DNA from: JANYHY01 sp043784605
GTDB lineage: Bacteria > Myxococcota_A > Polyangia > Polyangiales > Polyangiaceae
Length of the DNA: 15,626 nt
Assembly (NCBI GenBank): GCA_043784605.1
Contig: JAYVYD010000202.1
Span: 1-15,626 of the forward strand
Direction: 5' to 3'
Both the position numbers and the translations under genes were made by a program. A model generated the notes under the pieces. It did no database searches. It worked only from the letters and a program-made list of their open reading frames with translations, and was not told the origin of the DNA. Position 1 is the first letter of the stretch. Every line of letters starts with the position of its first letter. Positions 1 to 8,200 of this stretch are shown one piece after another.

Positions 1-521
1 GCGAGGATCAACCAGCGGCTCCACGTGCGTGTGTCGTGAATGGCGACCTGCATCGCGACGAACGCGCCCTCGCTGAAGCCGATGAGGACGTTGCCGTGGA
101 GCTGCACCCGACGCTTGTACTTTGCACGCAACGCCTTGACGGTCGCGTCGGCGATCTGTCCGCCGACGATCGCGTTGTTGTCCCACGCGCGCGCGCCTCC
201 GCCCTTGTCGACCGGGCCCTGCGGGCAGACGACCCAGCCGAACTGAGTCGCGACCTTCGCCCACTTGCGGCACTCCTCCATCGGGTTACCGCCGCGACCG
301 TGGAGATACATGATCACGGGGCGCATGCCCCTCACGCGGGGTCGATAGTAGAACGCGTCGGGATATCCGGGCACTTCGATGCGCTGCGGATCGGGGATCG
401 GCGTCGCGGCCTTCGCCCACGCTTGGCGCATCGGGGCGAGGACGGGGGCGAGGACGAGGGCGAGAACAGTCACCAGGAAGACGGCGACGCGGTGCCCCCG
501 CGAGCGCGCGGACTGAAGCAT
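1..521 (-). CDS. Exported alpha/beta hydrolase, 3' end cut by window edge
   Basis: Translating the minus strand from the ATG at 521 gives an open frame of 173 residues that runs off the left edge, so the C-terminal part is missing. Residues 1-38 look like a signal peptide or membrane anchor: basic residues (RSRGHR) followed by a hydrophobic stretch (VAVFLVTVLALVLAPVLA). The rest has the alpha/beta-hydrolase pattern: strand plus oxyanion-hole motif MYLHGRGG at 71-78, and nucleophile elbow GFSEG at 148-152 with Ser150 as the expected nucleophile. The acid and histidine of the triad would lie beyond the edge. The family includes esterases, phospholipase/carboxylesterase types and polyester depolymerases; the substrate cannot be told from this fragment. 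It acts outside the cytoplasm if the leader works. It diverges from hemC. No clear Shine-Dalgarno sequence precedes the ATG, so the exact start is uncertain. Confidence 0.8.
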   Translation of the reverse strand, partial: MLQSARSRGHRVAVFLVTVLALVLAPVLAPMRQAWAKAATPIPDPQRIEVPGYPDAFYYRPRVRGMRPVIMYLHGRGGNPMEECRKWAKVATQFGWVVCPQGPVDKGGGARAWDNNAIVGGQIADATVKALRAKYKRRVQLHGNVLIGFSEGAFVAMQVAIHDTRTWSRWLIL

Positions 522-599
522 AAACAGCGGCAAAGCGAGCCCAACATAGCTGATGATTGGGCGAGCGCAAGAAAGCCGGTGTGGGCTATTCTGCGCATC
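522..599. promoter_or_regulatory. Divergent intergenic region (hydrolase / hemC)
   Basis: These 78 bp separate two divergent genes and should hold both promoters. I see no convincing -35/-10 pair. An AT-richer stretch near 543-556 (catagctgatgattg) could serve one of them. No hairpin terminator or obvious operator is visible. The promoter role is inferred from gene orientation only. Confidence 0.4.
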
Positions 600-1490
600 G
601 TGCTCGTCACCTACGCCACTCGTCGGTCTCCGCTCGCGCTCGCACAGTGTCGCGCGTTCGTCGACCGTTTAAAGTCCGCGCATCCAGACCTTCAGACGAA
701 CGAGAAGCAAGTCGTGACCACCGGGGATCGCGTGCAGGACAGACCGCTGTCCGAGATCGGCGGCAAGGGACTCTTCGTAAAAGAGATCGAAGAGGCGCTC
801 CTCGATGGCTCTGCGCACTTCGCGGTGCACTCGATCAAAGACGTTCCGGCGGAGCTGCCTCAGGGTCTCGGCATCGTCTGCATCCCGACGCGCGAGGATC
901 CTCGCGACGTGCTGGTTTCGCCTGAATTTGGCTCGATCGCGAATCTCCCGCGGGGCGCGAAGGTGGGCACCGGCAGCTTGCGTCGACAGTTGATGCTGCG
1001 CGCCGTGCGCCCAGACCTGACGTTCGTCGCGCTGCGCGGCAACGTCGACACGCGCCTGCGTAAGGTCGAGCAAGGCGAAGCCCACGCGATCGTGTTGGCG
1101 CGCGCGGGCCTCGTTCGACTCGGGTTGCAAGATCGCGCGACAGAGGTGCTCTCGCCCGAGGTGTCTCTGCCGGCGGTGGGACAAGGCGCGCTAGGGATCG
1201 AGTCCAAGCTGGACGCCGCGCGTATCTTGATGTTGCTCGCACCGCTCCATGACACCGATGCCGCGACGTGCGTCGCCGCTGAGCGCGCGGTGCTGCTCGC
1301 ATTGGAGGGCGACTGCAAGACTCCGATCGCCGCGTTCGCCCAGAAAGACGCCGGATCGCTGCGCCTTCGCGCATTCATCGCGAACCCGGACGGAAGCAAT
1401 CCTCGCACGCGTGACGAGCGCGTGAGCTGGCCCAGCGAGCACGAGGCACGCGTGTTCGGGAATACGCTCGGAAGAGAGCTCAAAGGATGA
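600..1490 (+). CDS. hemC: Hydroxymethylbilane synthase (porphobilinogen deaminase)
   Basis: HemC joins four porphobilinogen molecules into hydroxymethylbilane, the linear tetrapyrrole precursor of haem, sirohaem and cobalamin, in the cytoplasm. From the GTG at 600 the product is 296 residues, close to the usual 300-315. It opens with the family signature ATRRSPLALAQ (residues 6-16). HSIKDVPAELPQG begins at 77 and contains the catalytic aspartate (Asp81, matching Asp84 of E. coli). GTGSLRR and LRGNVDTRLRK, which bind substrate carboxylates, follow. EGDCKTPIAAFA carries Cys239, the attachment point of the dipyrromethane cofactor. The frame is open back to 36, but the extra residues overlap the divergent hydrolase gene and have no HemC similarity, so I chose the GTG just before the conserved N-terminus; its ribosome site is weak. 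The stop overlaps the start of mpl (ATGA), implying co-translation. Confidence 0.96.
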   Translation: MLVTYATRRSPLALAQCRAFVDRLKSAHPDLQTNEKQVVTTGDRVQDRPLSEIGGKGLFVKEIEEALLDGSAHFAVHSIKDVPAELPQGLGIVCIPTREDPRDVLVSPEFGSIANLPRGAKVGTGSLRRQLMLRAVRPDLTFVALRGNVDTRLRKVEQGEAHAIVLARAGLVRLGLQDRATEVLSPEVSLPAVGQGALGIESKLDAARILMLLAPLHDTDAATCVAAERAVLLALEGDCKTPIAAFAQKDAGSLRLRAFIANPDGSNPRTRDERVSWPSEHEARVFGNTLGRELKG

Positions 1491-2935
1491 AGCACGTTCA
1501 CTTCATCGGCGTGAGCGGCACCGGCATGGGCGCGCTCGCGATGTTGTTTCGAGAGCGCGGTGCGCAAGTGACCGGGAGCGACGTCGCGTTCGACCCTCCC
1601 ATCGGTCCTGCGCTCGTTGCGGCGGGTATCGTGTGCATGCAGGGCTACGACGCGGCGCACCTGTCGCCAGCACCGGATCTGGTCGTCGTGGGCAACGCGA
1701 TCCGTGCAGACAACCCGGAGGCAGTCGCGGCCGCGGAGCGAAATCTGGCGAGAACGTCGATGTCTGGCGCGCTGCGCGAGCAGTTCTTGATCAACCGACG
1801 CCCCGTGGTCGTCGCGGGAACACATGGCAAGACGACGACCAGCGCCATGAGTGCGTGGCTGCTCGCATCAGCGGAGCTCGAGCCCGGATACTTCATCGGC
1901 GGGCTGCCGAAGAACTTCCCGAGTGGGGCCGCGATCGGCCGCGCGGCGCGGTCACTGTCACGACCGAACGCGCCGTTCGTGGTCGAGGGTGACGAATACG
2001 ACGCGGTGTACTGGCACAAAAAGCCGAAGCTCTTGGACTACCTCGGCGTGGGGCCGGACGACGTCGCGATCCTCACGAGCGTCGAGCACGATCACATCGA
2101 CATCTACCCGACCGAGAGAACCTACGAAGACGCGTTTCGCGAGTCGCTCGCGCGGATCCCCAAGGGCGGGCATCTGTTCGTAGACGCGACCGACGCGCGC
2201 GCCGTCGCGATCGCAGCGGAGGCTTGTTCCAGCCCCATTTCGCACTACGCGTTGGACGGCCAGAAGACGTCTGTCACGCCCGAGTGGCTCGCCGCCGTGG
2301 GCCCGATGGATGATCAAGAACGACAGACGTTCGACGTGTTCGTCGGCGGCGCCTCGTGCGGACGCTTCGCGATGAAGAGCCCCGGCGCGCACAACGTGAA
2401 GAACGCGCTCGCCGCGATCGCGATGGGCGCTGAGTGTTTCGGCGTCTCCATGCCGAAGGCGCGCGCAGCGATGGCGACGTTCGAAGGCGTGCGGCGCCGG
2501 CAGGATTTGATCGGCGAGCCCGGCGGCGTGCGCGTCTATGACGACTTCGCGCATCACCCCACCGCGGTCGACGAGACGCTTCGCGCGCTGAAGAGCAAAC
2601 ACCCGAGCGGGAGGCTCTTCGCCGTCTTCGAGCCTCGCAGCGCCACCGCGTGCCGCGCGATCCACCAAGACGCCTACGTGAAGGCGTTCGGCGCCGCAGA
2701 GCGAGTGATCCTCGCGCCGCTGGGCCGGTCGAACGTGCCCGAGGGAGAGCGGCTCGACACGCGAAAGCTCGCGCGGGATCTGGGCGATCCCAAGGCCATC
2801 GCGGCCTCGAGCGTGGACGAGATTTTGGCGCTCCTCGTCGCCGAGGCGAGGCCGAACGACACCATCGCGTTGCTCAGCAACGGGGCGTTTTCTGGGCTCC
2901 ACGGGCGGCTAATCGAGGCTTTGCGCGCGCGCTAG
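1487..2935 (+). CDS. mpl: UDP-N-acetylmuramate:L-alanyl-gamma-D-glutamyl-meso-diaminopimelate ligase
   Basis: Mpl attaches recycled murein tripeptide to UDP-MurNAc with ATP, bypassing MurC, MurD and MurE; it is cytoplasmic. The 482-residue product has the Mur-ligase order: N-terminal UDP-binding domain starting HFIGVSGTGMGALAML, with TGSD at 29-32; ATP loop GTHGKTTT at 111-118; central motif VEGDEYDAVYW from 166; HNVKNALAAIA from 302; DFAHHPT at 353-359; FEPRSATAC from 381; and SNGAFSGLHGRL near the C-terminus. The EPRS and SNGxFxGxH motifs, the QGYD segment at 52-55 and the length near 450-480 point to Mpl rather than MurC. Its ATG lies inside the hemC stop (ATGA), so translation is probably coupled. 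Only 20 bp separate its stop from that of the convergent membrane-protein gene, and no clear hairpin terminator is visible there. Confidence 0.92.
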   Translation: MKHVHFIGVSGTGMGALAMLFRERGAQVTGSDVAFDPPIGPALVAAGIVCMQGYDAAHLSPAPDLVVVGNAIRADNPEAVAAAERNLARTSMSGALREQFLINRRPVVVAGTHGKTTTSAMSAWLLASAELEPGYFIGGLPKNFPSGAAIGRAARSLSRPNAPFVVEGDEYDAVYWHKKPKLLDYLGVGPDDVAILTSVEHDHIDIYPTERTYEDAFRESLARIPKGGHLFVDATDARAVAIAAEACSSPISHYALDGQKTSVTPEWLAAVGPMDDQERQTFDVFVGGASCGRFAMKSPGAHNVKNALAAIAMGAECFGVSMPKARAAMATFEGVRRRQDLIGEPGGVRVYDDFAHHPTAVDETLRALKSKHPSGRLFAVFEPRSATACRAIHQDAYVKAFGAAERVILAPLGRSNVPEGERLDTRKLARDLGDPKAIAASSVDEILALLVAEARPNDTIALLSNGAFSGLHGRLIEALRAR

Positions 2936-2955
2936 TTCTCCAAAGGCGGTCGACG

Positions 2956-3693
2956 TCAGTAGCCGTACGGCGGCGCGTTGTAGCCCGGCGGACCATAGCC
3001 TCCGCCCGGCGCTTGCGGCATCGCGCCCATCGGAGGAGGACCCGCCCGCTGTCCGCCTTGTGCTGCGAGACGGCTGAGAAGCTCGAAGCGTGCGCCGTCC
3101 GCGAGGAACATGAAGATCAGCCACGTGAACGGCGAGATCAGGAAATTCAAATACGGAATGAGCTGAAAGATGCACGCGACGATGGCCGAGCCCCGAGGCG
3201 CGCGCCGAAACGAGCCTACGCACTGCAGTCCGTAGTCGAGAGCGTCGCACAGACCCACGTTCGCGACGAAGATCCAATAGAAGTTGTAGAACGGGATGAA
3301 GCAGAACCCGACGGCCTCGCCTGGGCTCATCATGCGTGTCTTGGTGAAGCGGAGCTCGGGTGGGATCGAACTCCACGAGCTGTACAGCCAGATGAGCCCG
3401 AAGATGAGTCGGACGAACCACATGCTCACCCCGAACATCCCCAAAACCCCGCCGAGCGCGGAGAGAGCGCCGTCGTCTTCGTCGTCGACTGCGACGAGGC
3501 CGATGCCTCCAAACACCATGAACACGCCGAGCCCAAGGCACGCCGCGTAGGCCCATTTCAGCCATCCGCCGGTGCCGGGCGGCGCGACGACCGAGGGATA
3601 ACCCATCGCCGGTTGCGGCGGCGCATACGGGTTGTTGCCCCATTGAGGTCGGGGCGCGCCATAGCCGTAACCAGGGGGAGGTTGTCCGTACAT
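2956..3693 (-). CDS. Four-helix membrane protein with Pro/Gly/Tyr-rich ends
   Basis: A 245-residue protein that I cannot assign to a characterised family. Residues 1-43 are a Pro/Gly/Tyr/Gln-rich leader (PPPGYGYGAP, PYAPPQP), probably disordered and cytoplasmic. Four hydrophobic segments follow at about 46-69, 78-105, 126-148 and 168-196. A short acidic loop (DDEDDG) lies after the first, and the third carries an aromatic GFCFIPFYNFYWIF block. The tail (211-245) is again Gly/Pro/Tyr-rich, ending GYNAPPYGY. Low-complexity ends on a small helix bundle recall the uncharacterised DUF4328/DUF4234-type membrane proteins, but this is impression only. It starts 57 bp after the VWA-like gene on the same strand and is probably the last gene of the kinase operon. 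No strong ribosome site precedes the ATG at 3693. Confidence 0.85.
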   Translation of the reverse strand: MYGQPPPGYGYGAPRPQWGNNPYAPPQPAMGYPSVVAPPGTGGWLKWAYAACLGLGVFMVFGGIGLVAVDDEDDGALSALGGVLGMFGVSMWFVRLIFGLIWLYSSWSSIPPELRFTKTRMMSPGEAVGFCFIPFYNFYWIFVANVGLCDALDYGLQCVGSFRRAPRGSAIVACIFQLIPYLNFLISPFTWLIFMFLADGARFELLSRLAAQGGQRAGPPPMGAMPQAPGGGYGPPGYNAPPYGY

Positions 3694-3750
3694 TGGGAAA
3701 TCGAGCCTACGGCAATTTCGCCCGAGAGCTTCCCCGAACGCAGATTCCTC

Positions 3751-5181
3751 TCAGGGGCCGAGGGTCGCCAACAGCGCGTTGAGGATCTCTGCTTGCTCCG
3801 CGATGGCGTGATCTCCCGTGTCTCGCGCGAGCAACGTCATCGACTGAGCGTGCATACGCGCGACCACGCGAATTCCGCCGGCGCGCTTCACGTCGTCGCC
3901 GACGAACGCAGCGTCGAGGCGCTTCAACGTGGCGAGCGCTGACGCGTACGCGATGACATCTCCATTGCGCGAGTTCGCGATGCGCTCGATGTCGTCATCG
4001 TAGGTGCACGGCACCTCGGCGTAGAACGTCCGCTCTTGTCCAGTAGATGGTTCCGTTGCGTGCGCGGTCACCTCGAACGTGAACTTGTGACCGGCGATGT
4101 ACGGCGGCACCGTGATGCGGATCACCTCGGTGCGCGCCTCTCCCGCGCGTACGTCTCCGAGCCAGAGGTCCCCTGAGTTCGGGTGCCAGAGCACGCCGCC
4201 GCCGGAGGACTCGAGCACGTGAGACGGCGCGGGATTGCCCGCGAACGAGACGCGCGTGTCGTTGAAGGTGACGATACCTGCCGCGGGAACCGCGTCGCGC
4301 ACCATCGCGACGCGCGGAGGCAGCGCGTCTGCAGTGCGCGCCACTCCACCCGCGGTCGCGAGTGACGCAACGACCATGGGGTCTACGCCGACATCCGACG
4401 GCACCGCGCTCACGATTACTCCAGACTCGCCGAGCGCTTCGACCTCGTGCAACGCGGCCGCGTCTAGCGGGACGCGACCGTCCGTGAGGATCAGCAAGCG
4501 GCGCGCATCTTCGCCCGCGCTGGGGGAACCGAGCATCACTTGCGCTATTTTCAGGGCTCCCGTGAGGTCACGCGAGGCGTGTGAGCCCTCGCGTTCGCGC
4601 TTCTCGATCGCGGCGCTCGCGAGCGACTTGTGATTTCCCGGGAGCATGGGAACCACGAGCTTGGCCTCGGTCGCGTCGACGACCCCGAAGTGATCGTAGG
4701 CGCCGAGCTGCGAGAGCGCGACGTCCCCCAGCACGAGTGTGTCTCTGCCGGCGCCGTCCAACACTACGACGATGCGCTCGCCTAGCCGCGCGGTGCCTTG
4801 CGCTGCGGGCGCGATGATGTCCACGCGCATGAGCACTTCGCCGCCCCACGCCGGCACGCGCGTGTCGCTCGGGCGAAGCGCGAACGCGAGACCGTTCGTC
4901 GCGACGAGAGTAGGGCGACTCGTCTCGGTGAAGCGCCCGCCGCGGGGCAGAATGAACCCCACTGGCGCGCGCCAAGGCTCGCTGGTCGAATGTCGGACGA
5001 TTCGTGACGGCACGTCGTCGCGATCGCGAAACTCGATCCCGTTCTCCGTGACGATGGTAGCGCCGTGCGCGCCTTGCTCGGGAAAAACGACGGTTCCGTC
5101 GCGACCGAAGTAGGGCATCTCACAAGCGCAAATCAACGCCAGGGGCGCTATTGCACACGCGATTCGACGAAACGGTCCCAT
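3751..5181 (-). CDS. Exported (probable lipoprotein) VWA-like domain protein
   Basis: From the ATG at 5181 the product is 476 residues. The frame also opens at a GTG (5208), but the ATG start puts the basic-then-hydrophobic leader GPFRRIACAIAPLALICAC at the N-terminus. Cys20 follows Ile-Cys-Ala, a non-ideal lipobox; if lipidated, Glu21 at +2 would be compatible with outer-membrane sorting. Residues about 110-300 look like a von Willebrand A domain: GERIVVVLDGAGRD at 134-147, DLTGALKIAQ from 205 and LLILTDGRVPLD from 229. The expected DxSxS metal site reads D-G-A-G-R, so both serines are lost, while Thr207 and Asp234 remain. The region after about 300 looks beta-rich, and the C-terminal 90 residues are probably helical. 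It begins 48 bp after the kinase gene, suggesting one operon. The VWA call is by pattern, without a profile search. Confidence 0.82.
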   Translation of the reverse strand: MGPFRRIACAIAPLALICACEMPYFGRDGTVVFPEQGAHGATIVTENGIEFRDRDDVPSRIVRHSTSEPWRAPVGFILPRGGRFTETSRPTLVATNGLAFALRPSDTRVPAWGGEVLMRVDIIAPAAQGTARLGERIVVVLDGAGRDTLVLGDVALSQLGAYDHFGVVDATEAKLVVPMLPGNHKSLASAAIEKREREGSHASRDLTGALKIAQVMLGSPSAGEDARRLLILTDGRVPLDAAALHEVEALGESGVIVSAVPSDVGVDPMVVASLATAGGVARTADALPPRVAMVRDAVPAAGIVTFNDTRVSFAGNPAPSHVLESSGGGVLWHPNSGDLWLGDVRAGEARTEVIRITVPPYIAGHKFTFEVTAHATEPSTGQERTFYAEVPCTYDDDIERIANSRNGDVIAYASALATLKRLDAAFVGDDVKRAGGIRVVARMHAQSMTLLARDTGDHAIAEQAEILNALLATLGP

Positions 5182-5229
5182 CAAAACGAATTCTACGTTG
5201 CAGAACACGCTCCATGTTCCCCCGCCGAC

Positions 5230-8200
5230 TCAGCCCAATGTGAGCAGCGCCTCTTCGCAGTCCTCGGCGACCAGCATATGACCAGCTGAGCGCGCCATGT
5301 CGCGCAGCGCCTCGATCTCTTTCTTCGCCTTGTCTCGGTCGCCGCCGCGCTTGATCGCGAGCTGCGCGAGGAAGTACCGGCCGCTGATGACGTCCCACAT
5401 GAACTCGTTGGCCTCGGCGTATCGGACGCCCGCGCTGAGGAGCTTCTCGGCTTCCGCGTCGCCCTTGAGTCCAGCGAGGTACGCGAGGAGCATTCGGTTG
5501 TGGCTCGCCAAACGCTCGAAGCCGAACTCGTCGCAAAGCGCGAGTGATTGTTGCAATGCGCCGTACGCGCGCGCGTGGTCGTCGAGGCGGATGAGCACGT
5601 CACCGACGTTGTGGAGGTTGACGCCGACCTCGTAGGTCAACCCGAGCGCGCGTGCCATGTCCACGGCCTTCTCGCTCTCGATCGCGGCGCGTTGGAAGTC
5701 TCGCGTGAAGTAGTAGACGAGCCCGCGGAGCTTCTGGCGTTCGCACTGCGCTGCGGTGTCGTCCGGCAAGAGTCGCTCGGCGCTCTCGAGCGCGGCCAGT
5801 GACGAGGCGCGATCGCCCACGGCCGCATGCGCTTGGGCGAGGTTGATGAGGATCTTGTGCTCTTCCTGCTTGTCGCCCTCGTGGGTCGCGAGCTTTTGCA
5901 TGCGCAACAGCAGCTTGAGCGATTGCGCGAACTCACCGCGGCGTCCGGCCATCTCGGCGGCCGACACGAGCACGAGCTTCATCATGTCGTCGTTGCCCGC
6001 GGCGATCTTCTCGGCGTCGGTGAGGTACGTCGTGGCGACGTCGAACTTGTGCATCGCGACGAAGATGCGACACGCGTTGACGCGAGCGCGCACACGGGCG
6101 GGCACGTCGCTCGCCTGATCGAGTCGCGCGATCACGCGGTCACACATCTGGCCGGCCTCCGGCGCGGCGCGCACCAAGCGTACGGCGATCGCGAGATCGT
6201 CGAGCCACGACCCGAGCTCCTCGGGTGTCCTGCGGTTTGTGTCGCACAGCTCGATCGCGCGCGAGATGTCGCGTACGGCGGCCTCGAGCAGCCTGGCCTC
6301 GAGACGCCGCTCGCCGCTCTTGCCGAAGTAGGTCGCGGCGCGCTCGCGATCGCCCGACTCGTAGAAGTGCGTGGCGATGCGTGACGCTTGCTCCCAGGCG
6401 CGATCGCCGAGCGACTGCTCGAGCGCCGTACCTGCCGCCGCGTGCAGCTCGCGCGTGGCCTCGTGCGGGAGCGCGTCGATCACCACCTCGCGCACGATCG
6501 GCGATGGTAGGCGCAGCTCGGAGGGCCCCGTACGCACGAGGAGCTCCGCTTTGATCAGCGCGTCGATCGACTTCTCCAGGGGCGCGACTTGCTGGCTCAA
6601 CATCGTCGCAAGCACCGAGGTGACGATGGGCTCGCCCAACACGGCCGACGCCTGCAGCGAAGCTCGATCGGCCGCTGAGAGGCGAGCAACGCGCGAGGCC
6701 ACGAGACCACGGAGCGTCTTCGGCAACGCGAGTTCCTGCCCGACCAACCGCATCGAGACGACCTTGCGCTCGCCGACAGTGACCGCGCTCGCGTCCTGGA
6801 GGCCTTTGATGACCTCCTCGATGAAGAGCGGGTGACCGCCGGCGCGATCGCCAACGAACCGAACGAGCTCGTCGGGGACGGTATCCGTGCCGAGGCGGTA
6901 CGCGATGAGGCGCGCGACATCCTCCCCCTTGAGGTCCGCGAGATCGAGGCCGAGGTGTCCTTCGATCTTCTCGAGCGTGTGCGAGAAGCCCTCGCGTGTG
7001 GTGAACGCGAAGACCACGCGCGAGCTCTTCAGCTTGCCGAGAGCGTGCTCGAGGATGGAGAAGCTGTCCTCGTCCATGCAGTGCGCGGCGTCCCACGCGA
7101 ACGTGTGCGGCTTGTCTTCGCAGAGGCTGGCGACCATGCGGGTGAACGCAGTACGGAGCGCGGTCTTCGCGGTGATGGAGGACGAAGTCGGCACGTTCGC
7201 GCCGAGCGACGTGAGCACCGCGTTCACCTCGTCGTCGTGCAGACCGAGCGCGCGAAGGCGCGGCAGCACGGTCATCACGCGCTCGTGTGTGTCGCCATCT
7301 ACGGTGCCGCACAAGATCTGCAGCATGCACACGAGACCCGAGAGTGGGATCTCGCGGCCGCGCGGCGGGCACGTCGCGATGTACCAGCCCACGTTGTAGC
7401 CACCCTTGATGAGCCTGCGCTCCACCTCGTAGAGCAGCCGTGTCTTGCCAACGCCATGCGCGCCCCGCACCGTGATCGCGCGGGCCGAGCGGCGCGTCGC
7501 GGACGCGAGCAGCTCGCCGATGCGACGCAGCTCCTCTTTGCGCCCGACGAACCTGCCGAAGGTCTCGGAGGGGCCGCGAACGTCCTTCACGATCGCGCCC
7601 GAGACGTTGGTGATCTGCGAGCCGTCGTTCAGCGGTTCGAAGACGAACAGGCTCTTGACCTGTCGCATCGCCGCGCCAGAGATTACGCAGCGTCCGTCTC
7701 TCGCGCGGGCGAGCTCGCGCGCCGAGGCGAAGAGGCCGCTGAGGCGCTCGTCTTCCGTGGGCTCGCCTTCGTCACTCACGTGAATGCGCGCGGTGTGCAG
7801 ACCCGCGGACGGAGGTCGATCACCGCCGAGCGCGCGCATCGTCAAGAGCGCGCAGCGCGTCGCGACCTCGGTGTCACGGCCGTCTGGCTCGCCGAGTCCG
7901 AAGAGCGCGACCACCTGATCACTCTCGCGCTTGTAGACGCGTCCGCCGTAGCGCAACACGAGCTCGCACGTCTTGCTGCACGCCTCGGTGGAGTCTCCCC
8001 GTGGGAACTCGACGACCAGCGCGGTCACCTCTCGACGCTCACCAAGGCCAGCTGCGCGATCGATCCCGACCGCGCGCACGCCCGTCTCCACGCGAGAGAC
8101 GCTCGAGATGCTGCGCGACGGCGGCACCTCCACCGGTGTTCGCTCTGCTTGCGGCGCGACCGCGTCGCCGTCGAGGATTTCGATTTGCGAGCCGCTCGGC

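Noticed and set aside
36..599. Upstream extension of the hemC frame (188 extra codons)
   Set aside because: It lies over the divergent hydrolase gene, is Arg/Asp/Ala-rich as expected of antisense GC-rich DNA, and the HemC family signature begins just after the GTG at 600.
860..1825. A 321-codon minus-strand open frame across hemC and mpl
   Set aside because: Both genes beneath are certain from conserved motifs; this frame has no recognisable domain.
2650..3942. A 430-codon plus-strand open frame crossing the mpl end and the membrane-protein gene
   Set aside because: It overlaps two well-supported genes, crosses their convergent junction, and is Arg/Glu-rich low-quality sequence.
5182..5208. 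GTG start at 5208 for the VWA-like protein
   Set aside because: It would put FCNVEFVL, with no positive charge, ahead of the basic leader and spoil the signal peptide; the ATG at 5181 gives a conventional one.
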